A stretch of DNA of 64,000 nt from a virus: IMG/VR virus record IMGVR_UViG_3300017991_000077, positions 33,476 to 97,475 of that record; one strand, given 5' to 3'. The translations under genes were made by a program, and so were the position numbers. The notes below the pieces were generated by a model. The model saw nothing but the letters and a program-made list of their open reading frames with translations, made no database searches and had not been told where the DNA came from. Positions 9,783-18,440 of the stretch are shown one piece after another; within the stretch, counting starts at the first letter, position 1, and every line of letters begins with the position of its first letter.

Positions 9783-12524
9783 ATGGGTCAGAGTATTAGT
9801 AAACTGGACATCATCGCGATTACTGCAAGTAACGCTGCAGCTACCAAGCTATGGGAGTTTCTTCGGGATCTCCGAGAAGACGCAGCGAACGCTATCGCAG
9901 GAATCACAACGGTATTCCACAAAACTCAGTTGGGCAGTTCTGTAGAGGACACAGCGAATGCGTCGGACTTAGCGACGGCGTATACACTTGCGAATTCCCT
10001 AAAGGCGAAGCTCAACATTCACTTGGCATCGACAGGTACTACGGGGGCGCACGCAGCGGCTTCCGCAGGGTCTATCACTGCAGCCAATGCAACCACAAGG
10101 GAGACTCTAGTTACGCTGCTCAACGAGTTGAAGGCTGATTACAATACCCATCTCACGGAGTCAGGTGTTCACTTAGTCAACGATTCGACTAACTCGACAT
10201 CTTCAGCTGACGGTATGGGTCTTTCAGATCTTTACGATTTGGCCAACGATGTCAAAGCTCAGTACAACGCACACCGGGTAGAAGCGACCGTGCATAAGAC
10301 CAATGACACTACCAACATAGTGTCTTCGGCAGATGCAACGGATCTATCTTCGGCGTTGACTCTGTTGAATGAGATCGACACCGATTATTCGGCGCACATT
10401 GGAACGGCAGATGTTCACGATGTAGCGGATTCGACGAATGTAGTCACTTCGGCTGATGCAACGACCAGAGATACTCTGGTCACTTTGCTTAACGAGCTGA
10501 AGACTGACTATAACGCACACCGGTCTCAAGCCACCGTGCACGCAGTGAACGATTCGGCCAATGCGGTAACCCATGCGGCCGGAAATCTGGCCACAGACCT
10601 CTATGACTTGGCCAACGACGTCAAAGCTCAGTACAACGCTCACAGAACTCAGGCCACTGTTCACAAGACCAACGATACTACAAATGTAGTAACCGCGGCC
10701 GACGCAACAGACTTGGCTTCTCTTCAGACTTTGCTTAACGACATCGACACTCAGTATGCTGCACACTGCGCCACCGCAGATGTTCACGATGCTGCGGATT
10801 CAACCAATGTCATAGCCTCTGCGGACGCGACGACAAGAGACACCTTGGCCACTTTGCTCAACGAGTTGAAGTTGGACATCAATGCACACAGATCGCAGGC
10901 AAGTGTTCACGCAGTGAATGACACTTCGAATGCGATCACGGCAGCCGACACCAATTTGGCTTCGGATCTTTACGATCTGGCCAACGACATCAAGACTCAG
11001 TACAACGCACACTTGAGCGAAGCGACGGTTCACTCCACGGACGATGCAGTGAATACGGTTGTCGCAGCAAATGCGACCGACCAGGCCACGCTCGAGACTT
11101 TACTCAACGAGATCAAAGTCGACTACAACATTCACAGAGCGCTGGGCGCAGTTCATGATGCGGCCGACTCGACGAACGATGTCTCCTCGGCGAATGCTTC
11201 GGACTTGGCCTCGACTCAGACTCTGTTGAATGAATTGAAAACAGACTACAATGCACACAGAACCCAGGCTTCAGTTCACCCAGTGAACGACACTACCAAC
11301 GTTATCGTAGCAGCCAATGCTTCGGACTTGGCAACATCGATCACGCTGGCGAATGAGTTGAAAACAGACTTCAATCTCCACTTGGCAGAAGCCACAGTCC
11401 ACACCACGGATGACACGAAGAATGTAGTTTCGACTACAAATGCTTCGGACCTCCCGACAGCACAGGCTTTGGCCAACGCCCTAAAAGCGGCCTACAATCT
11501 CCACCGGGTTTTAGTGGCAACGCACTTGATCCCAGACGCAACGAACATTATCGCTTCGGCCAATGCATCCGACTTGGATACGGCCATCGCACTGGCGAAC
11601 GAGATTGCGGCGGATTTCGATCTGCACCGGTCTCAGGTAGGCGTTCACCCAGTTGCAGATGCAGTGAACGACGTTACGGAAGATCTGGCCACGACTTTGG
11701 CTCAGATGGTGACGTTCGTGAATGAGGTCAAGACCGACTACAACGCGCACCTTTCACAGTCCACAGTTCACACCACAGACGACGCGACCAATGTGGCTTC
11801 TTCTGCCAATGCATCGGATGAGTCTTCGGCTTACACCTTAGCTAACGAGATAAAAGCCGATTACAACGCCCACCGGGTTCTCACCGGTATGCACGAGCTG
11901 GCAGATGCGACTAACACAATCGCTGCGGCGGCTGCTTCGGACTTGGACACTTCTATCGCTCTGGCGAATGAGCTGGCTACAGACTTCGATCTTCACCGAG
12001 TGGAGACTGGAGTTCACGCGGTCGACGATGCGGTAAACGACGTCACCCAGGACCAGGCGACAGCCCTCGCAGAGGCAGTGGCTTTTGTGAACGAAATCAA
12101 GGCAGACTACACAGCGCACCTTTCGCAGTCTACGGTTCACACATCGGACGATGGAACCAACACCATTGCGGCAGCGGACGCCACAGACCAGGCTTCGGCA
12201 TTCACTCTGGCCAACGAGTTGAAGGCTGATTACAACCTACACCGGGCGACGACGGGTGTTCACGAGATCCAAGATTCTACGAACACCATTTCAGCTCCTT
12301 CGGCGACAGACCTCGATACTGCTATCGATTTGGCCAACGAGTTGGCAGCAGATTTCGATGTACACAGAACCCAGGCCGGCGTTCACGCAGTGGACGATAC
12401 AACCAACGATGTCACTGAGTCTCTTGCATCCACGGATGCAGCTCTCGTGACCCTAGTGAATGAATTGAAGACTGACAACAACGCCCACGTTATTTCGGCG
12501 ATGACATCAGCAATCATTGAGTAA
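9783..12524 (+). CDS. Long tandem-repeat virion protein (about 21 x 41 residues)
   Basis: 913 residues made of about 21 copies of a 41-residue unit. The consensus runs NAHRxQATVHxxxDxTN, then VxxAxATDLAxA, then TLLNELKTDY. Each unit has two conserved His seven residues apart and a conserved Asp-Thr-Asn. The first about 80 residues are a divergent cap. C-ending codons (aac, gac, cac) are far commoner than in neighbouring genes, suggesting high expression. It sits in the virion gene block, so a fibre, tape or surface protein is inferred. No named family recognised. Confidence 0.65.
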   Translation: MGQSISKLDIIAITASNAAATKLWEFLRDLREDAANAIAGITTVFHKTQLGSSVEDTANASDLATAYTLANSLKAKLNIHLASTGTTGAHAAASAGSITAANATTRETLVTLLNELKADYNTHLTESGVHLVNDSTNSTSSADGMGLSDLYDLANDVKAQYNAHRVEATVHKTNDTTNIVSSADATDLSSALTLLNEIDTDYSAHIGTADVHDVADSTNVVTSADATTRDTLVTLLNELKTDYNAHRSQATVHAVNDSANAVTHAAGNLATDLYDLANDVKAQYNAHRTQATVHKTNDTTNVVTAADATDLASLQTLLNDIDTQYAAHCATADVHDAADSTNVIASADATTRDTLATLLNELKLDINAHRSQASVHAVNDTSNAITAADTNLASDLYDLANDIKTQYNAHLSEATVHSTDDAVNTVVAANATDQATLETLLNEIKVDYNIHRALGAVHDAADSTNDVSSANASDLASTQTLLNELKTDYNAHRTQASVHPVNDTTNVIVAANASDLATSITLANELKTDFNLHLAEATVHTTDDTKNVVSTTNASDLPTAQALANALKAAYNLHRVLVATHLIPDATNIIASANASDLDTAIALANEIAADFDLHRSQVGVHPVADAVNDVTEDLATTLAQMVTFVNEVKTDYNAHLSQSTVHTTDDATNVASSANASDESSAYTLANEIKADYNAHRVLTGMHELADATNTIAAAAASDLDTSIALANELATDFDLHRVETGVHAVDDAVNDVTQDQATALAEAVAFVNEIKADYTAHLSQSTVHTSDDGTNTIAAADATDQASAFTLANELKADYNLHRATTGVHEIQDSTNTISAPSATDLDTAIDLANELAADFDVHRTQAGVHAVDDTTNDVTESLASTDAALVTLVNELKTDNNAHVISAMTSAIIE

Positions 12525-12562
12525 CCTATCGATCAAAAGTATCGATTAGAAGGAGGCTCCAA

Positions 12563-12952
12563 ATGGCTCTAAGAATTGGATATGATTTGTTTTCCGGCGC
12601 ATCGCAGGCAGGTATCGACAACAGTGTTCCCGGTGTTGTCCAGGTAGAGACGGCCAAGGCTCTCAAGTACAAGTTGAAGATCCAGAGACTTGCCGACAAC
12701 AAGGAATGGAACACGACTACCGGCGCTTGGGCAACAGCCACCGTAGCAGAAGCCGACGAATTAGATTTCGAGGGTTCGGTTACATCTTCGGGCAATGTCC
12801 CAGCGATTCGCAGAATTTCGATGCGGATTCCAGCAGAGGCTCTTGTCGGAATCGACGCGGACGGTTGCATTATCACAGCCTACGCTACCGGCGATACACC
12901 CTCTTCGGCCGGTGTCGCAATGACACTTGCATTTAAGCCAACCACGCTGTAG
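12563..12952 (+). CDS. Putative abundant virion protein
   Basis: 129 residues, no Cys except one (DGCIITAY), beta-rich, with the same C-ending codon preference as the preceding repeat protein and a very strong ribosome binding site (AAGGAGG). It is the last gene before a terminator. A capsid or tail decoration protein is possible, but this rests on position and codon use only. A similarly sized small beta protein occurs at 50697. Confidence 0.5.
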   Translation: MALRIGYDLFSGASQAGIDNSVPGVVQVETAKALKYKLKIQRLADNKEWNTTTGAWATATVAEADELDFEGSVTSSGNVPAIRRISMRIPAEALVGIDADGCIITAYATGDTPSSAGVAMTLAFKPTTL

Positions 12953-12987
12953 CATTAATAGACCATTGTTTGTTTGTTCCTTTCTTC

Positions 12988-13042
12988 GTCCATCGAGTGA
13001 TCGCCCTCCCCAAGCCCTTGCTCGGTGGACATTTTTATTTTT
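12988..13042 (+). terminator. Factor-independent terminator at end of virion block
   Basis: A 10-bp stem pairs GTCCATCGAG (12988-12997) with CTCGGTGGAC (13021-13030), with one T-G wobble, and is followed at once by ATTTTTATTTTT. It separates the structural block from the lysis-like cassette. Confidence 0.8.
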
Positions 13043-13060
13043 CCAGTTTTAGAGTATAAT
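13032..13060 (+). promoter_or_regulatory. Possible promoter of lysis cassette
   Basis: A perfect TATAAT (13055-13060) lies 21 bases before the ATG at 13082. The -35 position holds only a T-rich stretch inside the terminator tail, so the assignment rests on the -10 box and position after the terminator. Confidence 0.4.
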
Positions 13061-13081
13061 TTCGAATGAAGGAGGAAAGTT

Positions 13082-13468
13082 ATGGAAACACTACAAGGAT
13101 TTATAGAGTTTCTGTCCACGACAGTTTGGGTTCATTGGCCCATTCTGATGTGGATTGTCGTCCTATCGATGTTAGCTCAGATCGTAAAGACCAGGATTTG
13201 CACCGTAGACCTAGCGAGGAAAAATGTAGCAATCTTTTGGGTGAGGAGGATCTTCCCGATAATTTTGCTTTTGATGGGTTTAGTCATGGGGGCGATATGG
13301 CCCGGGGAATCTTCACCCGGTGTAGTAGGGCGTACGTATAATATGCTCTATTTTGCGGGGGGCTCGGCCATGTCCATTACTTTCTTTAACGTATTGAAAC
13401 AATGGATAAAGCGAAAGTACGACGTAGAAATTGGCCTGCTAGGAAGTGCTTATCCGCCGAAGCCATGA
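13082..13468 (+). CDS. Small membrane protein, candidate holin
   Basis: 128 residues with about three hydrophobic segments (around residues 15-36, 56-72 and 85-100) and a charged C-terminus. It is first in a three-gene cassette whose other two members have spanin-like architecture, so a holin role is plausible. The ribosome binding site GGAGGAAAG is strong. No sequence family recognised; an anti-holin or other membrane protein cannot be excluded. Confidence 0.5.
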   Translation: METLQGFIEFLSTTVWVHWPILMWIVVLSMLAQIVKTRICTVDLARKNVAIFWVRRIFPIILLLMGLVMGAIWPGESSPGVVGRTYNMLYFAGGSAMSITFFNVLKQWIKRKYDVEIGLLGSAYPPKP

Positions 13469-13797
13469 TATTTCAAAAAATCAAGAAAGCCGCATTGTGG
13501 ATTGTCGGAATACTGGCAATCATAGTTGGAATCCTATTTGCACTAGACTACGAGAAAGGAAAAGTAGCCCGGCTGAAGGCAGAGGTTGCCATAGCGAAAG
13601 CTCGAGAGAAACTTCAGCATCTAGAAATACAGAAGAAATCCCTTTTAGAACAAGAAAGGCAAATCGGGCGTAAGGATTCGAATCTTGGAAAACGTTTGGC
13701 AAGTTTAGATTCTGAGATTCAGAAAGTGAAGTCAGATGTTAAGAAGAAAACGAGTGCAGAAATTGTTCAGAGGCTTAACGAAATATATCGTCGTTAG
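13465..13797 (+). CDS. Rz-like inner-membrane spanin candidate
   Basis: 110 residues starting at an ATG that overlaps the previous stop codon (ATGA). An N-terminal membrane segment (about residues 9-26, ALWIVGILAIIVGILF) is followed by a long charged coiled coil to the end. This is the layout of inner-membrane spanins (Rz). An upstream in-frame start at 13402 is less likely because it lies inside the preceding gene. The next gene begins inside this one, as in Rz/Rz1 pairs. Confidence 0.5.
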   Translation: MIFQKIKKAALWIVGILAIIVGILFALDYEKGKVARLKAEVAIAKAREKLQHLEIQKKSLLEQERQIGRKDSNLGKRLASLDSEIQKVKSDVKKKTSAEIVQRLNEIYRR

Positions 13798-14215
13798 TTG
13801 GCTGCTTCTCATACCGTCGAGTGTTCTTGCCGAAGGTACGGACGCTTTGACTAAAGCCATTTCTTTGGAATACGAAGGCGAAGAAGGAATGTGGTTTCCT
13901 TCGGACATGGTTTCAGACATGCTTTTCGACATAGAACTCGCCCGAGTACTCCAAACGAAAGTAGATGTTTTAGAAGAAAGGGTTCGGGCTAAGGAGGATC
14001 GGATAATTCTTTGGAAGGATATTAACAAGAAGTCCGAAGAGAAGCAGCTCGAGACGATGAAAATACTCGATAAGTCTATTGAAAAGTATGAAAAAATGGA
14101 CCTTGCGAAGAATAAATGGTGGAAACATCCGGCTTTATGGGTGAGTGTGGGCGTCGTTTTGACCGTTTTGGTGCAAGTAGGATCTACGCAACTATTCAAA
14201 GCTATTGACGATTAG
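13736..14215 (+). CDS. Exported coiled-coil protein with C-terminal membrane anchor (spanin-like)
   Basis: 159 residues. A signal peptide is visible at about 18-32 (IVVSWLLLIPSSVLA, then EG, a signal peptidase I-type site). A coiled coil spans about 75-125 and a membrane segment about 133-150. It overlaps the preceding gene by 62 bases in another frame. The arrangement resembles a spanin partner, but no lipobox Cys is present, so it is not a standard outer-membrane lipoprotein spanin. It may act in host envelope disruption. Confidence 0.5.
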   Translation: MLRRKRVQKLFRGLTKYIVVSWLLLIPSSVLAEGTDALTKAISLEYEGEEGMWFPSDMVSDMLFDIELARVLQTKVDVLEERVRAKEDRIILWKDINKKSEEKQLETMKILDKSIEKYEKMDLAKNKWWKHPALWVSVGVVLTVLVQVGSTQLFKAIDD

Positions 14216-14367
14216 ACTATAACTGTACTTTTTTCATAAGACCCTAAATTATCTATTTACAAAAATCCAACCATTCAATATCCTTATTTTACCTTTTCCT
14301 ACGAGGTGTTAGTGGAACCGTTAAAGGTAGAAGTAGTGACTCTATCTAGAAGAAGTGGTTAATTTGG
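14216..14367. other. Non-coding AT-rich spacer
   Basis: AT-rich stretch without a credible gene. A weak promoter-like pair, TTTACA at 14256 and TATCCT at 14279, is present. A better promoter follows at 14368. Confidence 0.4.
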
Positions 14368-14395
14368 TTGAACGAAACACCAGTTGCCCTATAAT
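14368..14395 (+). promoter_or_regulatory. Promoter of the 14402-14510 RNA
   Basis: TTGAAC (14368-14373), 16-base spacer, perfect TATAAT (14390-14395). Transcription would start near 14402, just before a structured segment and terminator. Confidence 0.55.
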
Positions 14396-14401
14396 CAAAA
14401 T

Positions 14402-14510
14402 TGGCCGTCTCGGCATCGAGACCCCGTTGGTGATTGGTCGGGTCCTCATTCGAGGTGTTCTAACTACTTCGCCTGATTCAATCGTAGGAGCCAACGGGGT
14501 TTTCTTTTTC
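14402..14510 (+). ncRNA. Candidate small RNA or attenuator leader
   Basis: A perfect hairpin GTCTCGGCATCGAGAC (14407-14422) is followed by an outer 9-bp helix CCCCGTTGG (14422-14430) with CCAACGGGG (14491-14499) and then TTTTCTTTTT. Inside lie GATTG/CAATC and CCTC-ATTC-GAGG pairings. With the promoter just upstream, this is either a terminated small RNA of about 100 bases or an attenuator ahead of the replication genes that begin at 14524. No known riboswitch class recognised. Confidence 0.55.
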
Positions 14511-14523
14511 TCGGGAGATTCAT

Positions 14524-15654
14524 ATGACATCAAGTGAAGAATCGATGGTAGACAGTCTCGACCTTTCAGATCGAGACATCAGGTTGATATTCAAAATCAA
14601 GTCCCTTCAGAACAAAGGAGTTCGGGTTAGAATCGCAGATCTAGCAGAGTTTTTTCACGTCAGTAGACCTACTATAGAAAGATCTCTAAAGAAATTTAGA
14701 GAGCTGGAGATTCTCAATATGTCTCGTGAGGGGTCAGTTTTTTGGAGATATGAGTTCCATGATGGGTCACAAAAAATGGCCCATCATGCACCATCAAAAA
14801 GGGCAGGAGAAGTGTCAGAAATGACCCATCATTCTTTTGCTAAAGAGGAGTCTTCCCAGCCAAAAAACAGACGAAAGATTCGCCTTCCCTTGTCTATACA
14901 TACTAAGAGACAATTGTCCTTAGCCAGACAGAACAAAAATAGAAGGCGACCCATCAATTTGCTGGACCTCAGCAAAGAACGGAGTTCTTTAGGTTGTTTT
15001 AGGTCTTTAGAGAAACATAAAACACAAGAAAACAAACTTCGATGTCGAATAGACAAACCATTAATATCACCAGAATCCAACATTATCTACTTGTTCCCCT
15101 TAGACACAGAAATGATACCAAAGGAGGAGGTCATGCCCAAAGTTTCAGGACCATCAGGCCCAATTAGGGATGCGGTCGAACAGGGTTTATCTCAGTCAAA
15201 AGAGGCTCATTGTCTAGCTAAAAAGAGGACATCTAAGGCCCCGAAACAGACTGAAGTATTCAAGGTAAAAAGGACACGCGCAGAGCAACAAAGAGCTGCT
15301 ATGGAACAAAAAGACGTTTCAGAGTATAATTGTAATGATATGTGGTATGTGTTTAAAGATTTTTGGAGATGGGAAGGTAAACCGATAGGGTGGACAAAAA
15401 GAGATCGAAAGCACATAAAAGAGTTGATAGATGAGCAAGGAGCAGAGGCTGTGGTTACTTATATCAAGTATGCAATTGAACATTGGAATGCTTTATGTTC
15501 TAGGTTCAATGTGTCAGGGAAACCCAGCGTACCTTGTCTATATGGCTATAGACGAACATGGCTTTATGAGGCCCTAGAAGGTGGACCGAAGGCTAGAAAA
15601 AACTATGGGGCGGAGTATTCAGATTCAGATATTCCGTCAGGAAGTTGGGGTTAG
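14524..15654 (+). CDS. Replication initiation-like protein with N-terminal winged HTH
   Basis: 376 residues. Residues about 15-75 form a winged helix-turn-helix (IADLAEFFHVSRPTIERSLKKF). A long basic linker follows (about 80-265). The C-terminal part (NDMWYVFKDFWRW, then WTKRDRKHIKELID and a helical end) resembles the helical domains of phage O-like or DnaD-like initiators. Position directly before a DnaC-like loader and DnaB-like helicase supports an origin-binding role. The linker is unusually long and rich in Lys, Ser and Arg. Confidence 0.6.
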   Translation: MTSSEESMVDSLDLSDRDIRLIFKIKSLQNKGVRVRIADLAEFFHVSRPTIERSLKKFRELEILNMSREGSVFWRYEFHDGSQKMAHHAPSKRAGEVSEMTHHSFAKEESSQPKNRRKIRLPLSIHTKRQLSLARQNKNRRRPINLLDLSKERSSLGCFRSLEKHKTQENKLRCRIDKPLISPESNIIYLFPLDTEMIPKEEVMPKVSGPSGPIRDAVEQGLSQSKEAHCLAKKRTSKAPKQTEVFKVKRTRAEQQRAAMEQKDVSEYNCNDMWYVFKDFWRWEGKPIGWTKRDRKHIKELIDEQGAEAVVTYIKYAIEHWNALCSRFNVSGKPSVPCLYGYRRTWLYEALEGGPKARKNYGAEYSDSDIPSGSWG

Positions 15655-15657
15655 TTG

Positions 15658-15993
15658 ATGGCAGGGATGAGCAGTATGGCATTAAAAAGGTGCCGTCGAA
15701 TGACGATAGACGTGAGTGAAACCTCGGGATATTTGGCCCGAATTCAGGTATTTGATCCCAGACGAAATGGGAGTTGCATATCTGAATATCTGGCCAGACA
15801 CGCTATGGATACCGAGAGAATCAAGAGGGCTTGGATGTCTAAATTCCAGGTGCCTCCGGAGTTGATTACGGTAAAACATGAGGGTATACCCGTTTCGGAT
15901 AATGCCGAGACAGATATTATAGAAGATAAGCCTCCCGAGGGGAAAAGTGGAGGAAAAGAAAATGCCGATGAAATTGAGCGAAGCACATCATGA
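15658..15993 (+). CDS. Hypothetical protein in replication block
   Basis: 111 residues from the ATG at 15658, an in-frame TTG lying one codon upstream. The N-terminal half is mixed alpha/beta and the C-terminal 35 residues are acidic and probably disordered. It overlaps the next gene by 32 bases. No family recognised; co-transcription suggests a replication accessory. Confidence 0.5.
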   Translation: MAGMSSMALKRCRRMTIDVSETSGYLARIQVFDPRRNGSCISEYLARHAMDTERIKRAWMSKFQVPPELITVKHEGIPVSDNAETDIIEDKPPEGKSGGKENADEIERSTS

Positions 15994-16576
15994 GTATATG
16001 AATATCGGTAAAGCGTACTGGGGTGCGGATACCGAGAATTTTACTCCCAAACAGAAAAAAGCGATAGCCGGATACCTTAGTGATCTGCCAGGCATGATTC
16101 GGTCTGGTATCGGTATCTATTTGTGGGGAGATAATAGCCGAGGTAAGAGTTATATCGCGGCTGCTTTATGCCGAAAGGTCTGGGCAGATTATCGAGTAAC
16201 TTCTTACTACGTAACGGCATCTGAATTGAAAGAAGCCTGGATTGATGACGTAGAAGCACATCCAGGATCTTCAGAGATGATGACAGACAGAGTTCAAGAA
16301 GCGAGATTCTTGGTTCTCGATGATTTCGGTAAAGAACATCGAACATCTTCGGGTTTTGCCGAGTCTAAATTCGGAGCTTTACTTCGGAGCAGAAAGAAAG
16401 AACTCTTGACTACGGTGATTACGAGTAATTTGGACCCGAGAGAGTTTGGGGAGGTCTACGGTCCATCTACGAAGCATTTAATGAGGGAATGCATGGTTCC
16501 TATCCGGCTCAAGGGACAAGATATTAGGGAACGGATAGCCAAGCGAATATACGACGTTTTTCAAGCAACGGCATAA
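15962..16576 (+). CDS. DnaC/IstB-like helicase loader ATPase
   Basis: 204 residues from the ATG at 15962, chosen because GGAGGAAAAG lies just upstream; a GTG at 15947 is possible. Walker A is WGDNSRGKS (about 55-63), Walker B FLVLDDFG (about 112-119), and a sensor-like TSNLDPREFG follows. The family loads the replicative helicase onto DNA. The DnaB-like helicase is four genes downstream (18866), which fits. Confidence 0.85.
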   Translation: MPMKLSEAHHEYMNIGKAYWGADTENFTPKQKKAIAGYLSDLPGMIRSGIGIYLWGDNSRGKSYIAAALCRKVWADYRVTSYYVTASELKEAWIDDVEAHPGSSEMMTDRVQEARFLVLDDFGKEHRTSSGFAESKFGALLRSRKKELLTTVITSNLDPREFGEVYGPSTKHLMRECMVPIRLKGQDIRERIAKRIYDVFQATA

Positions 16577-16590
16577 ACAAAGGAGCAGAC

Positions 16591-17550
16591 ATGAAGAGGA
16601 TTGAATTCAAAAATTATGCAGGGGTTCGGGTTGGTGGCAAGATTCCGTTGGACCTTTCTGAGTCGACACTCCATATGGAACATGCGTTTTGGCTTACTTC
16701 TCAGGTAGAGAGTGGCGGCAAATTCGGGTGTGTCTTGAACTATGACGGTACCGGCATGACAGCAGGAATAGACCAGTGTATTGCCGTGTATCCGAGAGCG
16801 CTGGACGACGGGAAGAGAAAGAATGACCAGGGACCCTTGTGGGGATTGCTCGCAAGTATTCGGGCAGCTCAGCCTGGTTTGTGGACTCATCGGAAACTAG
16901 ACATCGCTCTTGAACGTGAGGGGTGGTATCTCTCTGGCGATGGTAAATGTCGATGGGCATTTAACGGACGTCTCGTGCCCGGTAAGAAAATTCGAGAAGT
17001 TTTTACTGGGGATAGAGATGGAGTTATGCCGGAAGAAGGACCGGGAAGAAAAGCGGCCACGAAGTGGGTTAGATTATTTCATAGGCTTTTCAGTGATGAA
17101 GCCACTTTTCCGATCCAGGTTGCTTATGGGTTACGCCACTTTCAAAAAAGATCTTGTAAGCGACTGTCCTACAGTAAATATGGTTTTAATCGAGCCATGA
17201 CTATTAACGATGCGGTATATGAGTCTACGCATCTTTCGGCAGTCACGGATTGTTTTTCTGATGACTTCGATTTAGCTATGTCAGTATGGTGGTCTCATAC
17301 TGTAAACGCCCCAGCAGTAACTTTGAAGAAGTTGTGCAAAATCATAGATAAGTATGGAAAAGCCACAGAAGAGAATCAACTCTCTATTGCACGGGCGATA
17401 ATGAGATCTTTAGCTAATTCACATTGGGGAAGATGGAACGACGAGATAAAGAACGGACGATGGCAACGTACTCGTAAGTATGCCATGAAGGTCTGGCCAA
17501 AAGAACTCTTCGCAAAAGATGGGATTATGCCGAAAAAGATAGTCGGATAG
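16591..17550 (+). CDS. Putative lysozyme-fold peptidoglycan hydrolase
   Basis: 319 residues. The N-terminal part has SQVESGGKFG followed by NYDGTGMTAGIDQ, a pattern like the catalytic Glu and substrate-binding segments of lysozyme-superfamily enzymes. The rest (about 150-319) is helical and rich in Trp. No signal peptide is seen, so it would depend on a holin. The strong ribosome binding site AAAGGAGCAG precedes the ATG. The enzymatic call is tentative; a structural protein with a similar motif cannot be excluded. Confidence 0.4.
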   Translation: MKRIEFKNYAGVRVGGKIPLDLSESTLHMEHAFWLTSQVESGGKFGCVLNYDGTGMTAGIDQCIAVYPRALDDGKRKNDQGPLWGLLASIRAAQPGLWTHRKLDIALEREGWYLSGDGKCRWAFNGRLVPGKKIREVFTGDRDGVMPEEGPGRKAATKWVRLFHRLFSDEATFPIQVAYGLRHFQKRSCKRLSYSKYGFNRAMTINDAVYESTHLSAVTDCFSDDFDLAMSVWWSHTVNAPAVTLKKLCKIIDKYGKATEENQLSIARAIMRSLANSHWGRWNDEIKNGRWQRTRKYAMKVWPKELFAKDGIMPKKIVG

Positions 17551-17554
17551 TTCT

Positions 17555-17800
17555 ATGCTTAAAGGATATGTTGAAAAGTCTTTTCGTACGGATAGTCGAG
17601 CGAAAGATTATATTAAGAAACATGGCAAGCTTAGTTGGGAGTTAGATGCTTTAGAGCCACGTGTTCTTGCTGAGATAGTGGAGAACTCTATCATGGCGGC
17701 TGTGGATCAACCTGCTTGGGATGAGGCATGGGAGCAGGAAAGACAGATGAAAGATGTATTACAGAAGGCTTCGCAGCAGTTCAATAAACTGATAGAATAA
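17555..17800 (+). CDS. Small helical phage protein with SWELDALEP motif
   Basis: 81 residues, helical and charged. The segment KHGKLSWELDALEPRVLAEI resembles a motif I associate with phage proteins of unknown role. It lies in a run of co-directional genes between the candidate lysin and a membrane protein. No function assigned. Confidence 0.5.
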   Translation: MLKGYVEKSFRTDSRAKDYIKKHGKLSWELDALEPRVLAEIVENSIMAAVDQPAWDEAWEQERQMKDVLQKASQQFNKLIE

Positions 17801-17825
17801 TTCTTAACTTATATAGGAGGTGTTT

Positions 17826-18437
17826 ATGCGAAAATCAAAGCGATATGTTATTGTATATTTGTTTACCTTTCCAATGGACTTACTTACCTGGTTATCGGTG
17901 TTGTTTCTTTGGATTTGTTGGGGAACTAAATTACAGTGGGTTTCGTATAGTGGGCTGTGGTGTGAGCTTAAGGTAAATTCCTGGCCAACCAAATCTTGGT
18001 ATAGAGTTCCCTTTCGTGAAGGTATCGCTAAGATACGGCCTATCACTGAGTGGGAACAATACGGAAAATGGTATACCTGGGCAGGAACTACTTTAGGTCA
18101 TGGTGGATTTTTTGGACCCGGCCAGTCGGGAGGAGATGGGATTGATACCGATGTGGAAGTACACGAGAATGTACATGTAGAACAATTTGAAGTCAGTATG
18201 GTCACTTCTTTTATTATGGGCCTACTCGTATTTGGAGTTCTTTTATTTGGAGGTCATATGCAAGTAGGAATTGTTCTCGGAGGTACTTTGTGGATATTGG
18301 GTTTTATTTTGATGTGCATGGGAGGCTGGTTGGTGGGTTTTCTTCAAGGTGAAGGAGCTTATCGAGGAAGTGTACATGAGGAGGGGGCGTACGCGATTGC
18401 TGCGGAATACGCTCGTAAGAAGAACGGACTTGATTGA
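17826..18437 (+). CDS. Membrane protein with HENVH metalloprotease-like motif
   Basis: 203 residues from the ATG at 17826, seven bases after a perfect AGGAGG. It has a hydrophobic N-terminus (about 7-30), a central soluble segment with TLGH and HENVHVEQFE (an HExxH-type zinc motif), and two hydrophobic segments (about 120-170). Similar integral membrane proteins with TLGH then HExVHVxQYE occur widely in bacteria and phages; I know of no assigned role. Membrane-bound proteolysis is only a hypothesis. Confidence 0.6.
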   Translation: MRKSKRYVIVYLFTFPMDLLTWLSVLFLWICWGTKLQWVSYSGLWCELKVNSWPTKSWYRVPFREGIAKIRPITEWEQYGKWYTWAGTTLGHGGFFGPGQSGGDGIDTDVEVHENVHVEQFEVSMVTSFIMGLLVFGVLLFGGHMQVGIVLGGTLWILGFILMCMGGWLVGFLQGEGAYRGSVHEEGAYAIAAEYARKKNGLD

Positions 18438-18440
18438 GGA

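Noticed and set aside
10344-12140. Several minus-strand open frames inside the 41-residue repeat gene
   Set aside because: They repeat with the same period as the + strand gene and contain no independent signal.
13736-14215. Outer-membrane lipoprotein spanin (Rz1)
   Set aside because: No Cys follows the signal peptide, so there is no lipobox, and the protein has a C-terminal membrane segment.
14355-14537. 60-codon frame across the structured RNA
   Set aside because: It spans the terminator hairpin, has no ribosome binding site, and overlaps the initiator start.
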